The notes under the pieces were generated by a model. It searched no databases. It was not told the DNA's origin and saw only the letters and a program-made list of their open reading frames with translations. The position numbers were made by a program, and so were the translations under genes. This document shows, in pieces, positions 1-7,180 of a stretch of 13,800 bases of DNA; position 1 is the stretch's first letter, and every line of letters starts with the position of its first letter. This DNA comes from Methanomassiliicoccales archaeon (GTDB lineage: Archaea; Thermoplasmatota; Thermoplasmata; SG8-5). The stretch spans positions 1-13,800 of the forward strand of contig DAOVXH010000025.1 in assembly GCA_030636255.1 (NCBI GenBank). Reading direction: 5' to 3'.

Positions 1-293
1 ACTTTCTTCAGAAATTATTCAGAAGGCCAGTATTCCAGGCAGAGCTGGTCAGGGCTGGATTTGATGTGGACCCAGAAGCCTTTGCAGTCAAGGTATCCAG
101 TGATGACCGTCTTGAGGTAAAGAAAATGCTTGCCAAGCGAAGTTTTAAGTTGCCTCACGGGAATCCTGCCTTTCTAATTGCCAAGGCAAAATATGACCAG
201 GAATTTGATGAGATGATTCAGATAATGCTGCTTCAGAAGTTCAAGGCCAGTGCGCTTTCCATGGGTACAAAACAGAAAAAATTGGAGATATGA
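1..293 (+). CDS. 3' end of an unidentified gene upstream of rlmE
   Basis: The reading frame is open from the window edge (first complete codon at base 3) to a TGA at 291-293, giving about 96 C-terminal residues; the true start lies outside the window. A GTG at 66 is available, but the frame upstream of it is equally protein-like (FLQKLFRRPVFQAELVRAG), so I treat it as internal. The segment is basic and looks helical, with no transmembrane stretch and no motif I recognise. The stop lies 4 bases before the ATG of the methyltransferase gene, and the SD of that gene is inside this frame, so the two are probably co-transcribed and translationally linked. The family is unknown; a role in RNA metabolism would be guilt by association only. 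Confidence 0.7.
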   Translation, partial: FLQKLFRRPVFQAELVRAGFDVDPEAFAVKVSSDDRLEVKKMLAKRSFKLPHGNPAFLIAKAKYDQEFDEMIQIMLLQKFKASALSMGTKQKKLEI

Positions 294-297
294 TATC

Positions 298-900
298 ATG
301 GGAAAACGATGGTGGCAGGACAGACAAAAAGACCATTACTACAAAATGGCCAAGCGGGAAAATTACAGAAGCCGCGCCGCATTCAAACTGAAGCAGATAG
401 ACCACAGATTTGAGATATTCAAGCCAGGTAACATAGTCATAGACCTGGGAGCAAATCCCGGAGGCTGGAGCCAGGTGGCGGCACAGCTGGTTGGCGAATC
501 TGGCAAGGTAATCTCTCTTGATTTAAAGCCCATTGAACCACTCAAGGGTGTAATATTCATCAGGGGAGATGCCAGGTCCAAGATAACAAAGAAAAAGGTC
601 AGAGACGCACTGGGAGACAGCCAGGCCAGTGTTATCATATCAGATATGGCCCCCAATATCAGTGGAAATTATTCAATGGATCATGCCAGATCAATGGAAC
701 TGGCAGAGATGGCCCTGGAATATACCGATGATTTTTTGAAGAAGGGTGGACATCTGATTGTCAAGGTATTTGACGGAGATTTAGCCAGGGTATATTTTGA
801 CACAATAAAGGAAAAATTCAAAATTTCCAAACGCCATTCTCCAAAGGCATCAAGGTCATCCAGTTCAGAAATATACATGGTTGGAAAATCTAAAAAATAA
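298..900 (+). CDS. rlmE: FtsJ/RlmE-type ribosomal RNA 2'-O-methyltransferase
   Basis: This 200-residue SAM-dependent Rossmann methyltransferase belongs to the FtsJ/RlmE family, whose bacterial member 2'-O-methylates a uridine in the A loop of large-subunit rRNA; in archaea the same target is likely but not shown here. Visible features are the N-terminal RSRAAFKL signature, the SAM-binding motif I DLGANPGGW (49-57), the acidic end of strand 2 (SLDLKP, 73-78), and SDMAPN (115-120). The K-D-K-E catalytic tetrad is K30, D116, K156 and E191. Length matches the family. The frame is open back to an ATG at 250, but that lies inside the preceding gene. The ATG at 298 is preferred because it gives the family's usual basic N-terminus (MGKRWWQDRQ) and has GGAG at 284-287. 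The C-terminus is Ser/Lys-rich without a TRAM domain, which some archaeal relatives carry. Confidence 0.95.
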   Translation: MGKRWWQDRQKDHYYKMAKRENYRSRAAFKLKQIDHRFEIFKPGNIVIDLGANPGGWSQVAAQLVGESGKVISLDLKPIEPLKGVIFIRGDARSKITKKKVRDALGDSQASVIISDMAPNISGNYSMDHARSMELAEMALEYTDDFLKKGGHLIVKVFDGDLARVYFDTIKEKFKISKRHSPKASRSSSSEIYMVGKSKK

Positions 901-958
901 TTATTTAAGAGAATTAATATAAAATTATAAAATTTAATTTTATTATATAATTGTATTA
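901..958. terminator. AT-only convergent terminator region
   Basis: This 58 bp spacer separates the 3' ends of two convergent genes and is almost purely A/T. It contains a perfect 17 bp palindrome at 927-943 (ATAAAATT-T-AATTTTAT) and T-runs on both strands. Archaeal RNA polymerase terminates at T-rich stretches, so this probably ends both transcripts. The palindrome could also arise by chance in such an AT-rich sequence. Confidence 0.45.
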
Positions 959-2248
959 TTATTTTTTCTGCTGTTTTAAAACATCTTTTGCCTTGTCTTT
1001 GAAGGCATCAATGTCCTTGTTCAGTAATGGCTCCAGTTCGGAAACATCGAAACCTTTTTCCCGCCACATTTCCAGCTGTTTTTCATACTTGGCCCGGACT
1101 ATTTTTCCCTTTTCCAGGCATTCCTTGGCCTTTACCTTGAAGGCTTCAACATCTCTATAGTACTCATCAAGGCCTTCAATATCATAACCTGCCTTTCTCC
1201 ACTGGTCAACCTTCTTACTGAGGATTTTTATGACCTTCTTTTCCTTGGCAGTGAGCTCTTTCTCTGGTTCTTCTTCAGGAGCAGCTTCTTCCTCCTCTGG
1301 GGGTTCAGTGGCTTCTGGTGAAGCCGGTTCTGGTGCAGGCTCTGGCTCAGCAGGTTCAGGAACCTCCTCTGGCTCTGGTTCAGAAGTCACTTCTTCAGGT
1401 TCAGAAGTCACTTCTTCCTGGGCCGTTTCTGGTTCAGGCACTTCCTCTTCCGGCTCCGATTCCTCGACTGGTGCTTCCTTAACAATTTCCTCTTCTGGCT
1501 CTGGTGATTCTTCCGGCAGCTCCTCCGAGGGTTCTGGTATGTCCTCTTCAGAAATCTCGGCCTCTTCACCAATCTCGTCCATATTGTCCAAATCTATGCC
1601 CAGGTTTTCCATGTCCTCTGGCTTTTCCATTTCAAAGTCAATATCATCAGAATCCAGCACAGACGCGAACTGGGCCTTCAACTCATCTGGCAATGCTTCA
1701 AAATCTTCATTTTCACCAAGCTCCCCCATCATTTCAGTAACTGATTCAGAAAGCTCATTAGAAATATCACCCATGTCAAGGGCAGCCATCTCGGCGGCAA
1801 TGTCATAATTGCAGACCTTGCAGTTCTTCACATTAATGGGATTTGGGGCATCACAGGAAGGGCAAAGAATTTCCTGTTCTTCTTTCTTGCCTCGGAGTGA
1901 CTGGAGCAGTAATTTATTGCCTACTGTCCTGGAAAAATTTTCTGAATATTTTTCGCCTCTGAATGCCTTTTGCAGAAAATCTTCCATGGTTTGAATGCCT
2001 GACTGGTAGAGGTAAAGGGCCTTTTCCCTGGTAACGCCAGGTATTAATGTCAATTCTTCAAGTTTCTTCCTGGTAATAGGATCTTCAATGTCAATTGTGG
2101 TGAATGTTTTTCTGTGGATTTTTGGGGAAGTGACCTTCAGTTTGCCATCCTCTTTCTTGGAGAGGATAGTCTGGCACATTTTGCATTTTTCAGACCCTTC
2201 ATCATTCATTGTGCCACAAATTGGACACTTGATTTGCTCTTCTGACAT
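959..2248 (-). CDS. Double zinc-ribbon, helical and acidic Pro/Glu-rich protein with C-terminal duplicated motif
   Basis: This 429-residue protein has a modular layout and no assigned function. Residues 8-25 form a zinc ribbon (C8, C11, C22, C25). Residues about 60-95 look like a helix-hairpin-helix-type segment (LTLIPGVTREKALYLYQSGI). A second zinc ribbon follows at 129-146 (C129, C132, C143, C146). Residues about 165-335 are very acidic; from about 226 the stretch is a Pro/Glu/Ser low-complexity linker, presumably disordered. The C-terminus holds two copies of a W-R-x-(A/K)-G-(Y/F)-D-(I/V)-x-x-L motif, at about 346-380 and 390-425, each followed by a charged helix. Zinc ribbons plus a possible HhH suggest nucleic-acid or protein binding (inference). 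No SD precedes the ATG, but a TATA-like TTATTATTA lies about 26 bp upstream, so the mRNA is probably leaderless. Confidence 0.88.
   Translation of the reverse strand: MSEEQIKCPICGTMNDEGSEKCKMCQTILSKKEDGKLKVTSPKIHRKTFTTIDIEDPITRKKLEELTLIPGVTREKALYLYQSGIQTMEDFLQKAFRGEKYSENFSRTVGNKLLLQSLRGKKEEQEILCPSCDAPNPINVKNCKVCNYDIAAEMAALDMGDISNELSESVTEMMGELGENEDFEALPDELKAQFASVLDSDDIDFEMEKPEDMENLGIDLDNMDEIGEEAEISEEDIPEPSEELPEESPEPEEEIVKEAPVEESEPEEEVPEPETAQEEVTSEPEEVTSEPEPEEVPEPAEPEPAPEPASPEATEPPEEEEAAPEEEPEKELTAKEKKVIKILSKKVDQWRKAGYDIEGLDEYYRDVEAFKVKAKECLEKGKIVRAKYEKQLEMWREKGFDVSELEPLLNKDIDAFKDKAKDVLKQQKK
1377..1417. repeat. 21 bp tandem repeat inside the acidic linker
   Basis: Two consecutive, essentially identical 21 bp units (1377-1397 and 1398 onward) encode a duplicated heptad of the EEVTSEP type within the Pro/Glu-rich linker of the zinc-ribbon protein. 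The near-identity at DNA level points to recent slippage or unequal exchange, so linker length may vary between strains. Confidence 0.7.
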
Positions 2249-2404
2249 TCGTCAGTACCAACAGTAACAACTAATAATAATTTTGTGTTTTATTTCATAA
2301 TTAACTTAAAACCTTAATTATTTAATTTTATATTGTATCCACCTAATCTTATTACTAGTTTTCATTAACTTTTTTGTGTATTGTTTTATTCTTCATTCGA
2401 GATA

Positions 2405-2508
2405 ATATTTAATTAAGCATATCTCTTAAATTATTAATCAAATATATGTTATAACTATTTTTTTCATGATTATATATTTAATGGTTTTCTTTTGTATATT
2501 TAATTAAG
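2405..2508. repeat. Two exact 13 bp ATATTTAATTAAG repeats
   Basis: The word ATATTTAATTAAG occurs at 2405-2417 and again at 2496-2508, in the same orientation, 91 bp apart. Both copies are followed by a GCATA word (2417-2421, and 2509-2513 after one extra G). In such AT-rich DNA the core could recur by chance, but the shared right edge makes a real repeat more likely. Confidence 0.45.
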
Positions 2509-2608
2509 GCATAAACTTAATTTGTTATCTTTTCTAATTGTCAAAGTTATTTAATATCACTTATCTGGAGAATTTACCTTGAAAAAATCATGCTCTGAGC
2601 ACAAATTC

Positions 2609-2887
2609 GCATACTTTGGTGTTTTTCAACAACAGAGTGTAGGGGCAGTAACTTTTTTTGGGCATTCTATACAATTTTTATTTTTCAACTTGGGGCAATA
2701 TTATAAATCACAAATAATTATTACTGGTTTTTTGAGGGTATCTACAAAATATCAAAAATCGAAAGCTTTATATTCTAAAAAACTCGACGTCGTAAAACAT
2801 AGAAAATGCGACGTAATACTTTTATAGTAAAAAGTGCGACGTCGTTTTTTATATTGTGTTTTTTCAAAGTCATTTCCGGCATACTTT
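2609..2887 (+). repeat. GCATACTTT direct repeat pair bracketing the iteron region
   Basis: GCATACTTT occurs at 2609-2617 and 2879-2887 in the same orientation, each followed by a similar G-A/G-TGTTTTT word. The pair brackets about 260 bp that include the three iteron-like units. It could be the edges of a small inserted segment, but it is too short to be certain. Confidence 0.35.
2776..2842 (-). repeat. Three iteron-like direct repeats, ACGTCG core
   Basis: Read on the minus strand, three 15 bp units share ACGTCG-(C/A)-(A/G)-(C/T)-TTTT-(T/C)-TA. They lie at 2828-2842, 2800-2814 and 2776-2790, with start-to-start spacing of 28 and 24 bp. The two outer copies extend to the palindrome CGACGTCG (2785-2792 and 2837-2844) and are flanked by A6 on the left and T6 on the right, so the set 2777-2850 also has overall inverted symmetry. 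GC-containing words in an otherwise AT-rich region stand out. They may be binding sites for a regulator or replication protein. Confidence 0.65.
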
Positions 2888-2970
2888 TTTGATGTTTTTA
2901 TGCGTTTTTCACAGGATGGATTTCGACCTTTACAAATCTCGAAATTAAATATTGTTGAGTATTACGAAAA

Positions 2971-4200
2971 CTAAATTATTATGTCGCATTTCTTCTGACA
3001 GACAAAGTGCAATGCTGCGTATTCCGGTAAATCATACACATTGTCTTTGCTTACTTTGAAGCTCTTGCCTCGCAATTTTATCTCTGCATCAGAATTGGCA
3101 GAGACCTTGACAGTGTCCTTGGTGAAACCGTCCCACACTGCGTCTCTCAGTGGTTCAAAGTCCTTCAACTCTTCAAGGTTCATTGGTATTACCCTGAGGC
3201 TGGACTTGCCGTGGAGGGTGCCTGGTAGCCTGATTAATCGTTTAATATCAGAGGTAACTGGCTCATCAGTTTCTCCCCCCAGGTCCACAGACATTTCCTT
3301 TACTATGTAATTGATAAAACTGTTTCTTACCTTGTCGCTGGAGAATGGCTCCAGGTTAAGGTCGTCACGTATCTTGTCCAGGCCCCTGTTCCCTGGATTT
3401 CCCTCATAGAGGCTCTTGTATATCTGTTTGGCCAAAGTTTCGCCAATTCCCTTGTAATGCATTAATTCACCTAGTACTTCTGCCTTTTCCAGCTCTTCGG
3501 TGCGATTTAGGAAATCTATCACCGAATATGTTACTTTACCCTTCCAGCCAGGTGTTTCCACCGGGTGTAAACGGTAAATATACTTGCTGGAAACATGGCC
3601 CTGGAATACTTTGCTGTCAAAAATATCCTTGATGACCAGATGGTCTATGTCTGCCTGGGTTCGGGTAATGAAATCCACAATCTCCCGGCGTTCATGGGAG
3701 TTTAATTGAAGAACACGCTCATCACGAACATGGGCATGGTATCCTCTTCCCCCTGAGAACACTATCAAAATATCCTTTTCGTCAAATCCAAAGTCCCCAA
3801 GCAGGTAAGAATCCAGTAATTTATGGAACTCGACCTTCACTTCAGCCAACATTTCCTCGAAGGTCATGTCCTCTGTGCCGTCAAGGTGGTCTGCATCCAG
3901 ATCAAATACTAAATCTGCGCCAAGCCATCCTTTCTCGTCCATGGTCCTGGCATTTGGCTTTGTATAGTAGGTTGAAGAATGATATGCATGTATTGGCACC
4001 TGCTTTTTTAGAAAATTTTGAAGCTCTCGAAGATCCTTGAAGCCCAGATGGCGCCACATTCCACCACGCTCGGTTATTACGCCGAACTCTCGCTGAACTA
4101 GCTGGGTTGGCCCTGGAATATCTGCCTGCTGGTAATAATTAGAAAATCTTTGCTTGATGAAGGCATTCCTCAGCTCCCCTGCCTGTTTGTCCATGGCCAT
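2971..4200 (-). CDS. priS: DNA primase small (catalytic) subunit PriS
   Basis: This 409-residue archaeo-eukaryotic primase catalytic subunit synthesises primers for DNA replication, normally as a heterodimer with PriL. The N-terminal segment contains R-E-F-G (37-40) and a YYTKPNAR stretch (78-85). The metal-binding acidic motif is D-L-D-A-D-H (100-105), with D100 and D102 as the catalytic pair. S-G-G-R-G-Y-H (149-155) is the nucleotide-binding signature. The third conserved Asp is D318 in TSDIKRLIRLPGTLHGKSSL, the usual basic/His motif. Length is slightly above the common 340-390 because of a C-terminal extension. There is no SD. A TATA box (TTTATATC on the minus strand, 4223-4230) is centred about 26 bp from the ATG, so the mRNA is probably leaderless; an ATG two codons later (4194) is a minor alternative. 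priL is not in the window. Confidence 0.97.
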   Translation of the reverse strand: MAMDKQAGELRNAFIKQRFSNYYQQADIPGPTQLVQREFGVITERGGMWRHLGFKDLRELQNFLKKQVPIHAYHSSTYYTKPNARTMDEKGWLGADLVFDLDADHLDGTEDMTFEEMLAEVKVEFHKLLDSYLLGDFGFDEKDILIVFSGGRGYHAHVRDERVLQLNSHERREIVDFITRTQADIDHLVIKDIFDSKVFQGHVSSKYIYRLHPVETPGWKGKVTYSVIDFLNRTEELEKAEVLGELMHYKGIGETLAKQIYKSLYEGNPGNRGLDKIRDDLNLEPFSSDKVRNSFINYIVKEMSVDLGGETDEPVTSDIKRLIRLPGTLHGKSSLRVIPMNLEELKDFEPLRDAVWDGFTKDTVKVSANSDAEIKLRGKSFKVSKDNVYDLPEYAALHFVCQKKCDIII

Positions 4201-4268
4201 TAGGTCAAGTAAGTCTTTTCCAGATATAAATGTGACACCTAGCCTAAACCGGAAAAAAGCTTATTAAT
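4201..4268. promoter_or_regulatory. Divergent promoter region of priS and nadA
   Basis: This 68 bp region separates two divergent starts. On the minus strand, TTTATATC (4223-4230) is placed for a leaderless priS transcript. On the plus strand, a purine-rich word GGAAAAAAG (4251-4259) precedes TTATTAAT (4261-4268), which would start transcription near 4289-4290. A second option is ATATAAAT at 4224-4231. The sharing of so little DNA means the two promoters may interfere with each other. Confidence 0.55.
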
Positions 4269-5210
4269 GTGAGTCTTAATCAAGGCCAGATGGTAGTTTC
4301 CCCTGAGACCTTACAATATATTCAGGAACTGAAGGAAAAACACAATGCAGTGATAGTTGCGCATAATTACCAGCATCCTAATATCCAGGACATTGCTGAT
4401 TTGATGGGTGATTCATTGGCACTGGCCACCGAGGCAATGAAGCTTGATGCTGATGTGATAATCTTTTGCGGAGTCAACTTCATGGCCGAGACCGCGAAAA
4501 TACTCTCTCCAGACAAGAAGGTAATTCACCCGGAGCCAAACTCCAGATGTCCAATGGCTGCTATGATTACTCCAGAAGCACTCAGGCAAATGAAGGCCAA
4601 GCACCCGGATGCCATTGTTGTCAGCTATGTGAACACAACTGCTGACGTGAAGGCCGAGACCGATATCTGCTGCACATCTGGTAATGCTGTAAAGGTCATT
4701 CAATCAGTACCTGAAAAGAAAATTATCTTTACTCCAGATAAAAATCTTGGAATGTATATCCAGCGCTTTGTACCGGACAAGGAAATAATCTGTTGGGAAG
4801 GATACTGCACAACCCATCAGAACAGTGTCACATTAGAAAGCCTCAAGGCCCTGAAGGAGCAGCACCCGGACGCAGAGGTAATAGTGCATCCAGAATGCAC
4901 CCCGGAAGTAATAGATTTTGCAGACTATGTGTTCTCCACTCACGGCATGTTGGAGCATGCAAAATCTTCAAAAGTAAGCAAATTTATCATGGGAACAGAG
5001 AAGGAAATGTGCTATAGATTGAGCCAGGATGTGCCTGAAAAAACCTTCATTCCGGTGCCTGAGGCAATCTGCCCAAACATGAAGAAAATTACCATGGATA
5101 AAGTAATAGCCAGTCTTGAAACTTTGACTCCGGAATTAATACTGGCGGATGATATAATGCAGAAGGCAAAAATCCCACTTGAGCGGATGGTTAATATCGG
5201 TAGGGGTTAA
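4269..5210 (+). CDS. nadA: Quinolinate synthase NadA
   Basis: This is a 313-residue [4Fe-4S] enzyme condensing iminoaspartate with dihydroxyacetone phosphate to quinolinate in de novo NAD synthesis. It shows the NadA hallmarks: AHNYQ (31-35), QDIADLMGDS (40-49), MAETAKIL (72-79), TPDKNLG (155-161) and HPEC (207-210). The three cluster ligands fit C94 (NSRCPM), C180 (GYCTTH) and C268 (AICPNM). Length is standard. The GTG at 4269 gives the longest frame. An ATG at 4290 (MVVSPETLQ) is a real alternative because a TATA-like TTATTAAT is centred about 26 bp before it, which would make a leaderless mRNA; neither start has an SD. The partner making iminoaspartate (NadB or aspartate dehydrogenase) and NadC are not in the window. 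Confidence 0.96.
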   Translation: MSLNQGQMVVSPETLQYIQELKEKHNAVIVAHNYQHPNIQDIADLMGDSLALATEAMKLDADVIIFCGVNFMAETAKILSPDKKVIHPEPNSRCPMAAMITPEALRQMKAKHPDAIVVSYVNTTADVKAETDICCTSGNAVKVIQSVPEKKIIFTPDKNLGMYIQRFVPDKEIICWEGYCTTHQNSVTLESLKALKEQHPDAEVIVHPECTPEVIDFADYVFSTHGMLEHAKSSKVSKFIMGTEKEMCYRLSQDVPEKTFIPVPEAICPNMKKITMDKVIASLETLTPELILADDIMQKAKIPLERMVNIGRG

Positions 5211-5300
5211 TAAATTATTTAATATATTTTAGTAAAAATTATTTTATATTATATTTTAATATTTTATTTATTTCTTTTATATATTTATATCACTTATAAA

Positions 5301-5501
5301 TTAACTTATCATCATACCGAAAATTAGCAATAAAAATACCATAAAACTTCCTGCCATGAAAGCCGGTAGCAAATATATTCCAATATTTTCTGATAAAAGA
5401 GAACCTCCTATGAATAAAAGAGCGCATAAAGGCAATATAATTTTAAAATAGGCATTAGTAATTGTGTCAAATATAGATACTGAAGTGTTTTTTGAATACA
5501 T
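5301..5501 (-). CDS. Small two-helix membrane protein, unknown function
   Basis: This 66-residue frame encodes a short polar N-terminus and two hydrophobic segments (about 20-36 and 42-64) with a G-G-S turn between them, as expected for a helical hairpin in the membrane. It lies downstream of, and on the same strand as, two other membrane-protein genes, with a 141 bp gap. There is no SD; an AT-rich TAATTA word lies about 28 bp upstream of the ATG and could serve as a weak TATA box. I recognise no family. The biased hydrophobic composition and clean start/stop favour a real gene, but an AT-rich chance frame cannot be excluded. The 90 bp after its stop (5211-5300) are almost pure A/T and probably serve as a shared terminator with nadA. 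Confidence 0.5.
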   Translation of the reverse strand: MYSKNTSVSIFDTITNAYFKIILPLCALLFIGGSLLSENIGIYLLPAFMAGSFMVFLLLIFGMMIS

Positions 5502-5642
5502 TATTTTAAGAAACGATACAGAGACTAATTACCATACCTACTCAAAAATCGTTTATGATTATCAAAATCGAAAGTATGGCCTATTGTTTTCCGGCCTTTT
5601 GTTCCTGCTCATTTAGGTTTCTGGGAATGCTCTGTGGATTAA

Positions 5643-6788
5643 TTATATTCCAATAAAAGATAAAATTATATCATAAAAGTACATAATAATAGGCATCCCA
5701 ATGGCTGTAGCTACTTTAATTATGAAGTTTGTATCAAATGGCCAGATAGGCATTTTCTTTGCCACTTCATAGAGTTCATTGATCTCTTTAAGGTGTTCCA
5801 TTGTGGTGGAATTAAAACTTGCGCCCTCTTCGTCAATTTCCTCCATTAGTTCTCTATAAGTTGCAGAATGTTTGACACTTAGCTTTTTCAAGGTACCCAA
5901 TTTGCTTTCTTTCATTACATTATGTGCCTTTAAAAGTGGGAAAAAGAAGACTGCTATTGCAACAATGGTTATGACTATTACATAACTGAGAATAGTTGTG
6001 TCCAATGGATCCCTTCCGTTTATCAGGACCTCCCACAGAGGAATTACCATGGCAAAAACACAAATAAGGTTCATCTTGAATGTTAATTTTGTAAGTGGCT
6101 GCAAACCAGCTGCTCCGTCCGGGTGAAAAGGCTGGAGGCTCAATTTATTCGGCTTAGCAAAGAATTCTCTTATTATTTTAACGGTGTTGAACAGATGCCA
6201 TATTAATGAACCAACAATGAATCCTGCAAGGAGGAAAAATAGAAGATTAACAGTTGCGATAAGTGGATAGAATTGAAATGAATATGGATAATCTGGATCG
6301 CCGCCAAGGGTGATATTTTTGAGTATTGTATTGCCAATTACAAGGACAATTAATATCCCGCTAATAATGAACTGGTGATTGCTCTCAAGCAGTGCTTTCC
6401 AGTCATCCAGCTTTTGCTTATAATCGTCAGGAGAATATTTAGTAATCTCTTTTAGATTGGCGAAGGTTTTATCTAATTGTTTATATAAATCACTCATTAT
6501 AATCAGTAATGCAGGAATTATAATGAAAAAGATTGGGTGATAAATACTATCCAATGTGAGAAAACCAGGGTAGCTGCCAATTGCATCATGCAGAAAATCA
6601 TATTGGGCGAAAGCAAAAAGATAAAATAACCAGATAGATACAGTAACCAGGAAGATATTCAATGGAAAAGGAATGAACTTTAATTTATCATAGATTAATT
6701 TCAATACTGGGTTTTTCTGATAGCATTCACATAATTTACTGCCATCTTCACTCTTCTGGCCATCAACTGGTTGAGTGTTTTTTGCCAT
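5643..6788 (-). CDS. Seven-helix uncharacterised membrane protein with HPDG-x-x-GL motif
   Basis: This is a 381-residue polytopic membrane protein of unknown function. About seven hydrophobic segments are visible at about 42-62, 80-100, 138-158, 174-200, 238-256, 265-286 and 355-379. A cytosolic-looking loop between helices 4 and 5 carries QPFHPDGAAGL (219-229), and a charged loop of about 65 residues precedes MPIWPFDT (346-353) and the last helix. Both motifs resemble a widespread group of uncharacterised prokaryotic membrane proteins that I know only by pattern; no activity is established. The frame is open up to 6944, but that extension overlaps the neighbour. The ATG at 6788 is chosen because GGAGG lies at 6796-6800, 7 nt upstream, inside a leader that aligns without gaps to that of the next gene. 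Confidence 0.85.
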   Translation of the reverse strand: MAKNTQPVDGQKSEDGSKLCECYQKNPVLKLIYDKLKFIPFPLNIFLVTVSIWLFYLFAFAQYDFLHDAIGSYPGFLTLDSIYHPIFFIIIPALLIIMSDLYKQLDKTFANLKEITKYSPDDYKQKLDDWKALLESNHQFIISGILIVLVIGNTILKNITLGGDPDYPYSFQFYPLIATVNLLFFLLAGFIVGSLIWHLFNTVKIIREFFAKPNKLSLQPFHPDGAAGLQPLTKLTFKMNLICVFAMVIPLWEVLINGRDPLDTTILSYVIVITIVAIAVFFFPLLKAHNVMKESKLGTLKKLSVKHSATYRELMEEIDEEGASFNSTTMEHLKEINELYEVAKKMPIWPFDTNFIIKVATAIGMPIIMYFYDIILSFIGI

Positions 6789-6835
6789 CCACTTCCCTCC
6801 CGAGTGAATGCACAAAACCCCATAAAATCCTTTCG
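6789..6835 (-). promoter_or_regulatory. Promoter and SD module, copy 1
   Basis: Read on the minus strand: CGAAAGG (BRE-like), ATTTTATGG (TATA-like), a CATTCACT box, then GGGAGGG as SD, 7 nt before the ATG at 6788. The 47 bp align without gaps to the leader at 7181-7227, at 36 of 47 identical positions, including an exact 16 bp block (6820-6835). TATA spacing predicts a transcript starting near 6799, so the CATTCACT box would lie just upstream of or at the transcription start. Confidence 0.6.
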
Positions 6836-6898
6836 TTTCACTGCTCCCGGTCCTTGAACTTGGTCCGTGATTGTACCAGATGAATCGGGAATTCAAGA

Positions 6899-7180
6899 TC
6901 ATTCCAACAATATAATATACCAGATAAAGTAAAATATTATACAAAAAACTCCAGAAATCAAACCAAAGATTCCCATTCTATCTTCTTTATTCTTCTTTAA
7001 AGTGAAATAGCTCGAAATTAATGTAATTGAATAAAATGCCCAAGGTATTCCATAATAAAGGATGTCATTATCTGTATAATAATGGATAATCAAGAGAATA
7101 ATGGGCGTAATAGTTAATCCTAAAGATATTAAACCAAATATCAAAGAAATATATGGTGCATATTTGCCAATATTTTTCAT
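6899..7180 (-). CDS. Small three-helix membrane protein, unknown function
   Basis: This is a 93-residue integral membrane protein with three predicted helices (about 11-33, 42-61 and 69-91), a polar loop after the first and a basic KKNKEDR loop (62-68) after the second, suggesting that the latter faces the cytoplasm. The segment GIFGLISGVF is reminiscent of small DUF4190-like membrane proteins, but the match is too short to name a family. A longer frame could begin with GTG at 7189, but that GTG is part of the SD itself (GGTGA at 7186-7190). The ATG at 7180, 5 nt after the SD, is therefore preferred. The gene lies 110 bp upstream of the seven-helix protein gene on the same strand and carries nearly the same promoter/leader. 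Confidence 0.8.
   Translation of the reverse strand: MKNIGKYAPYISLIFGLISLGLTITPIILLIIHYYTDNDILYYGIPWAFYSITLISSYFTLKKNKEDRMGIFGLISGVFCIIFYFIWYIILLE

Larger units (their letters stand above)
2249..2970. other. 720 bp AT-rich gene-free island between priS and the zinc-ribbon gene
   Basis: No convincing gene is present in this stretch. The part at about 2260-2560 is extremely A/T-rich, with many TTAATTAA-like words. The part at about 2560-2960 is less extreme but still clearly AT-richer than the flanking genes, and holds several repeats. The minus-strand promoter of the zinc-ribbon gene lies at the left end (TATA-like element about 2271-2279). The remainder is unexplained by the flanking genes. 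It could be a long regulatory region, an untranslated RNA gene, a remnant of a lost element, or a replication origin; see the repeat entries. Confidence 0.6.

Noticed and set aside
1230..1808. 192-codon Ser/Gly-rich frame on the plus strand
   Set aside because: It is the antisense shadow of the Pro/Glu-rich linker of the zinc-ribbon gene; Glu and Pro codons read backwards give Ser- and Gly-type runs.
2579..2827. 82-codon TTG frame with GGAG upstream in the AT-rich island
   Set aside because: The GGAG at 2567-2570 is suggestive, but the protein is compositionally odd, lacks motifs, and runs through the iteron-like repeats, ending where AT-rich noise resumes. More likely chance.
5571..5640. 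Possible third copy of the membrane-gene leader (shared TTCCTGCTC word with 7257-7265)
   Set aside because: Only a 9 bp word is shared; the TATA block and CATTCACT box are missing.
6789..6944. N-terminal extension of the seven-helix protein to 433 residues
   Set aside because: It would overlap the end of the 93-residue gene by 46 bases and translate through the promoter/SD module. The SD at 6796-6800 fits the inner ATG.
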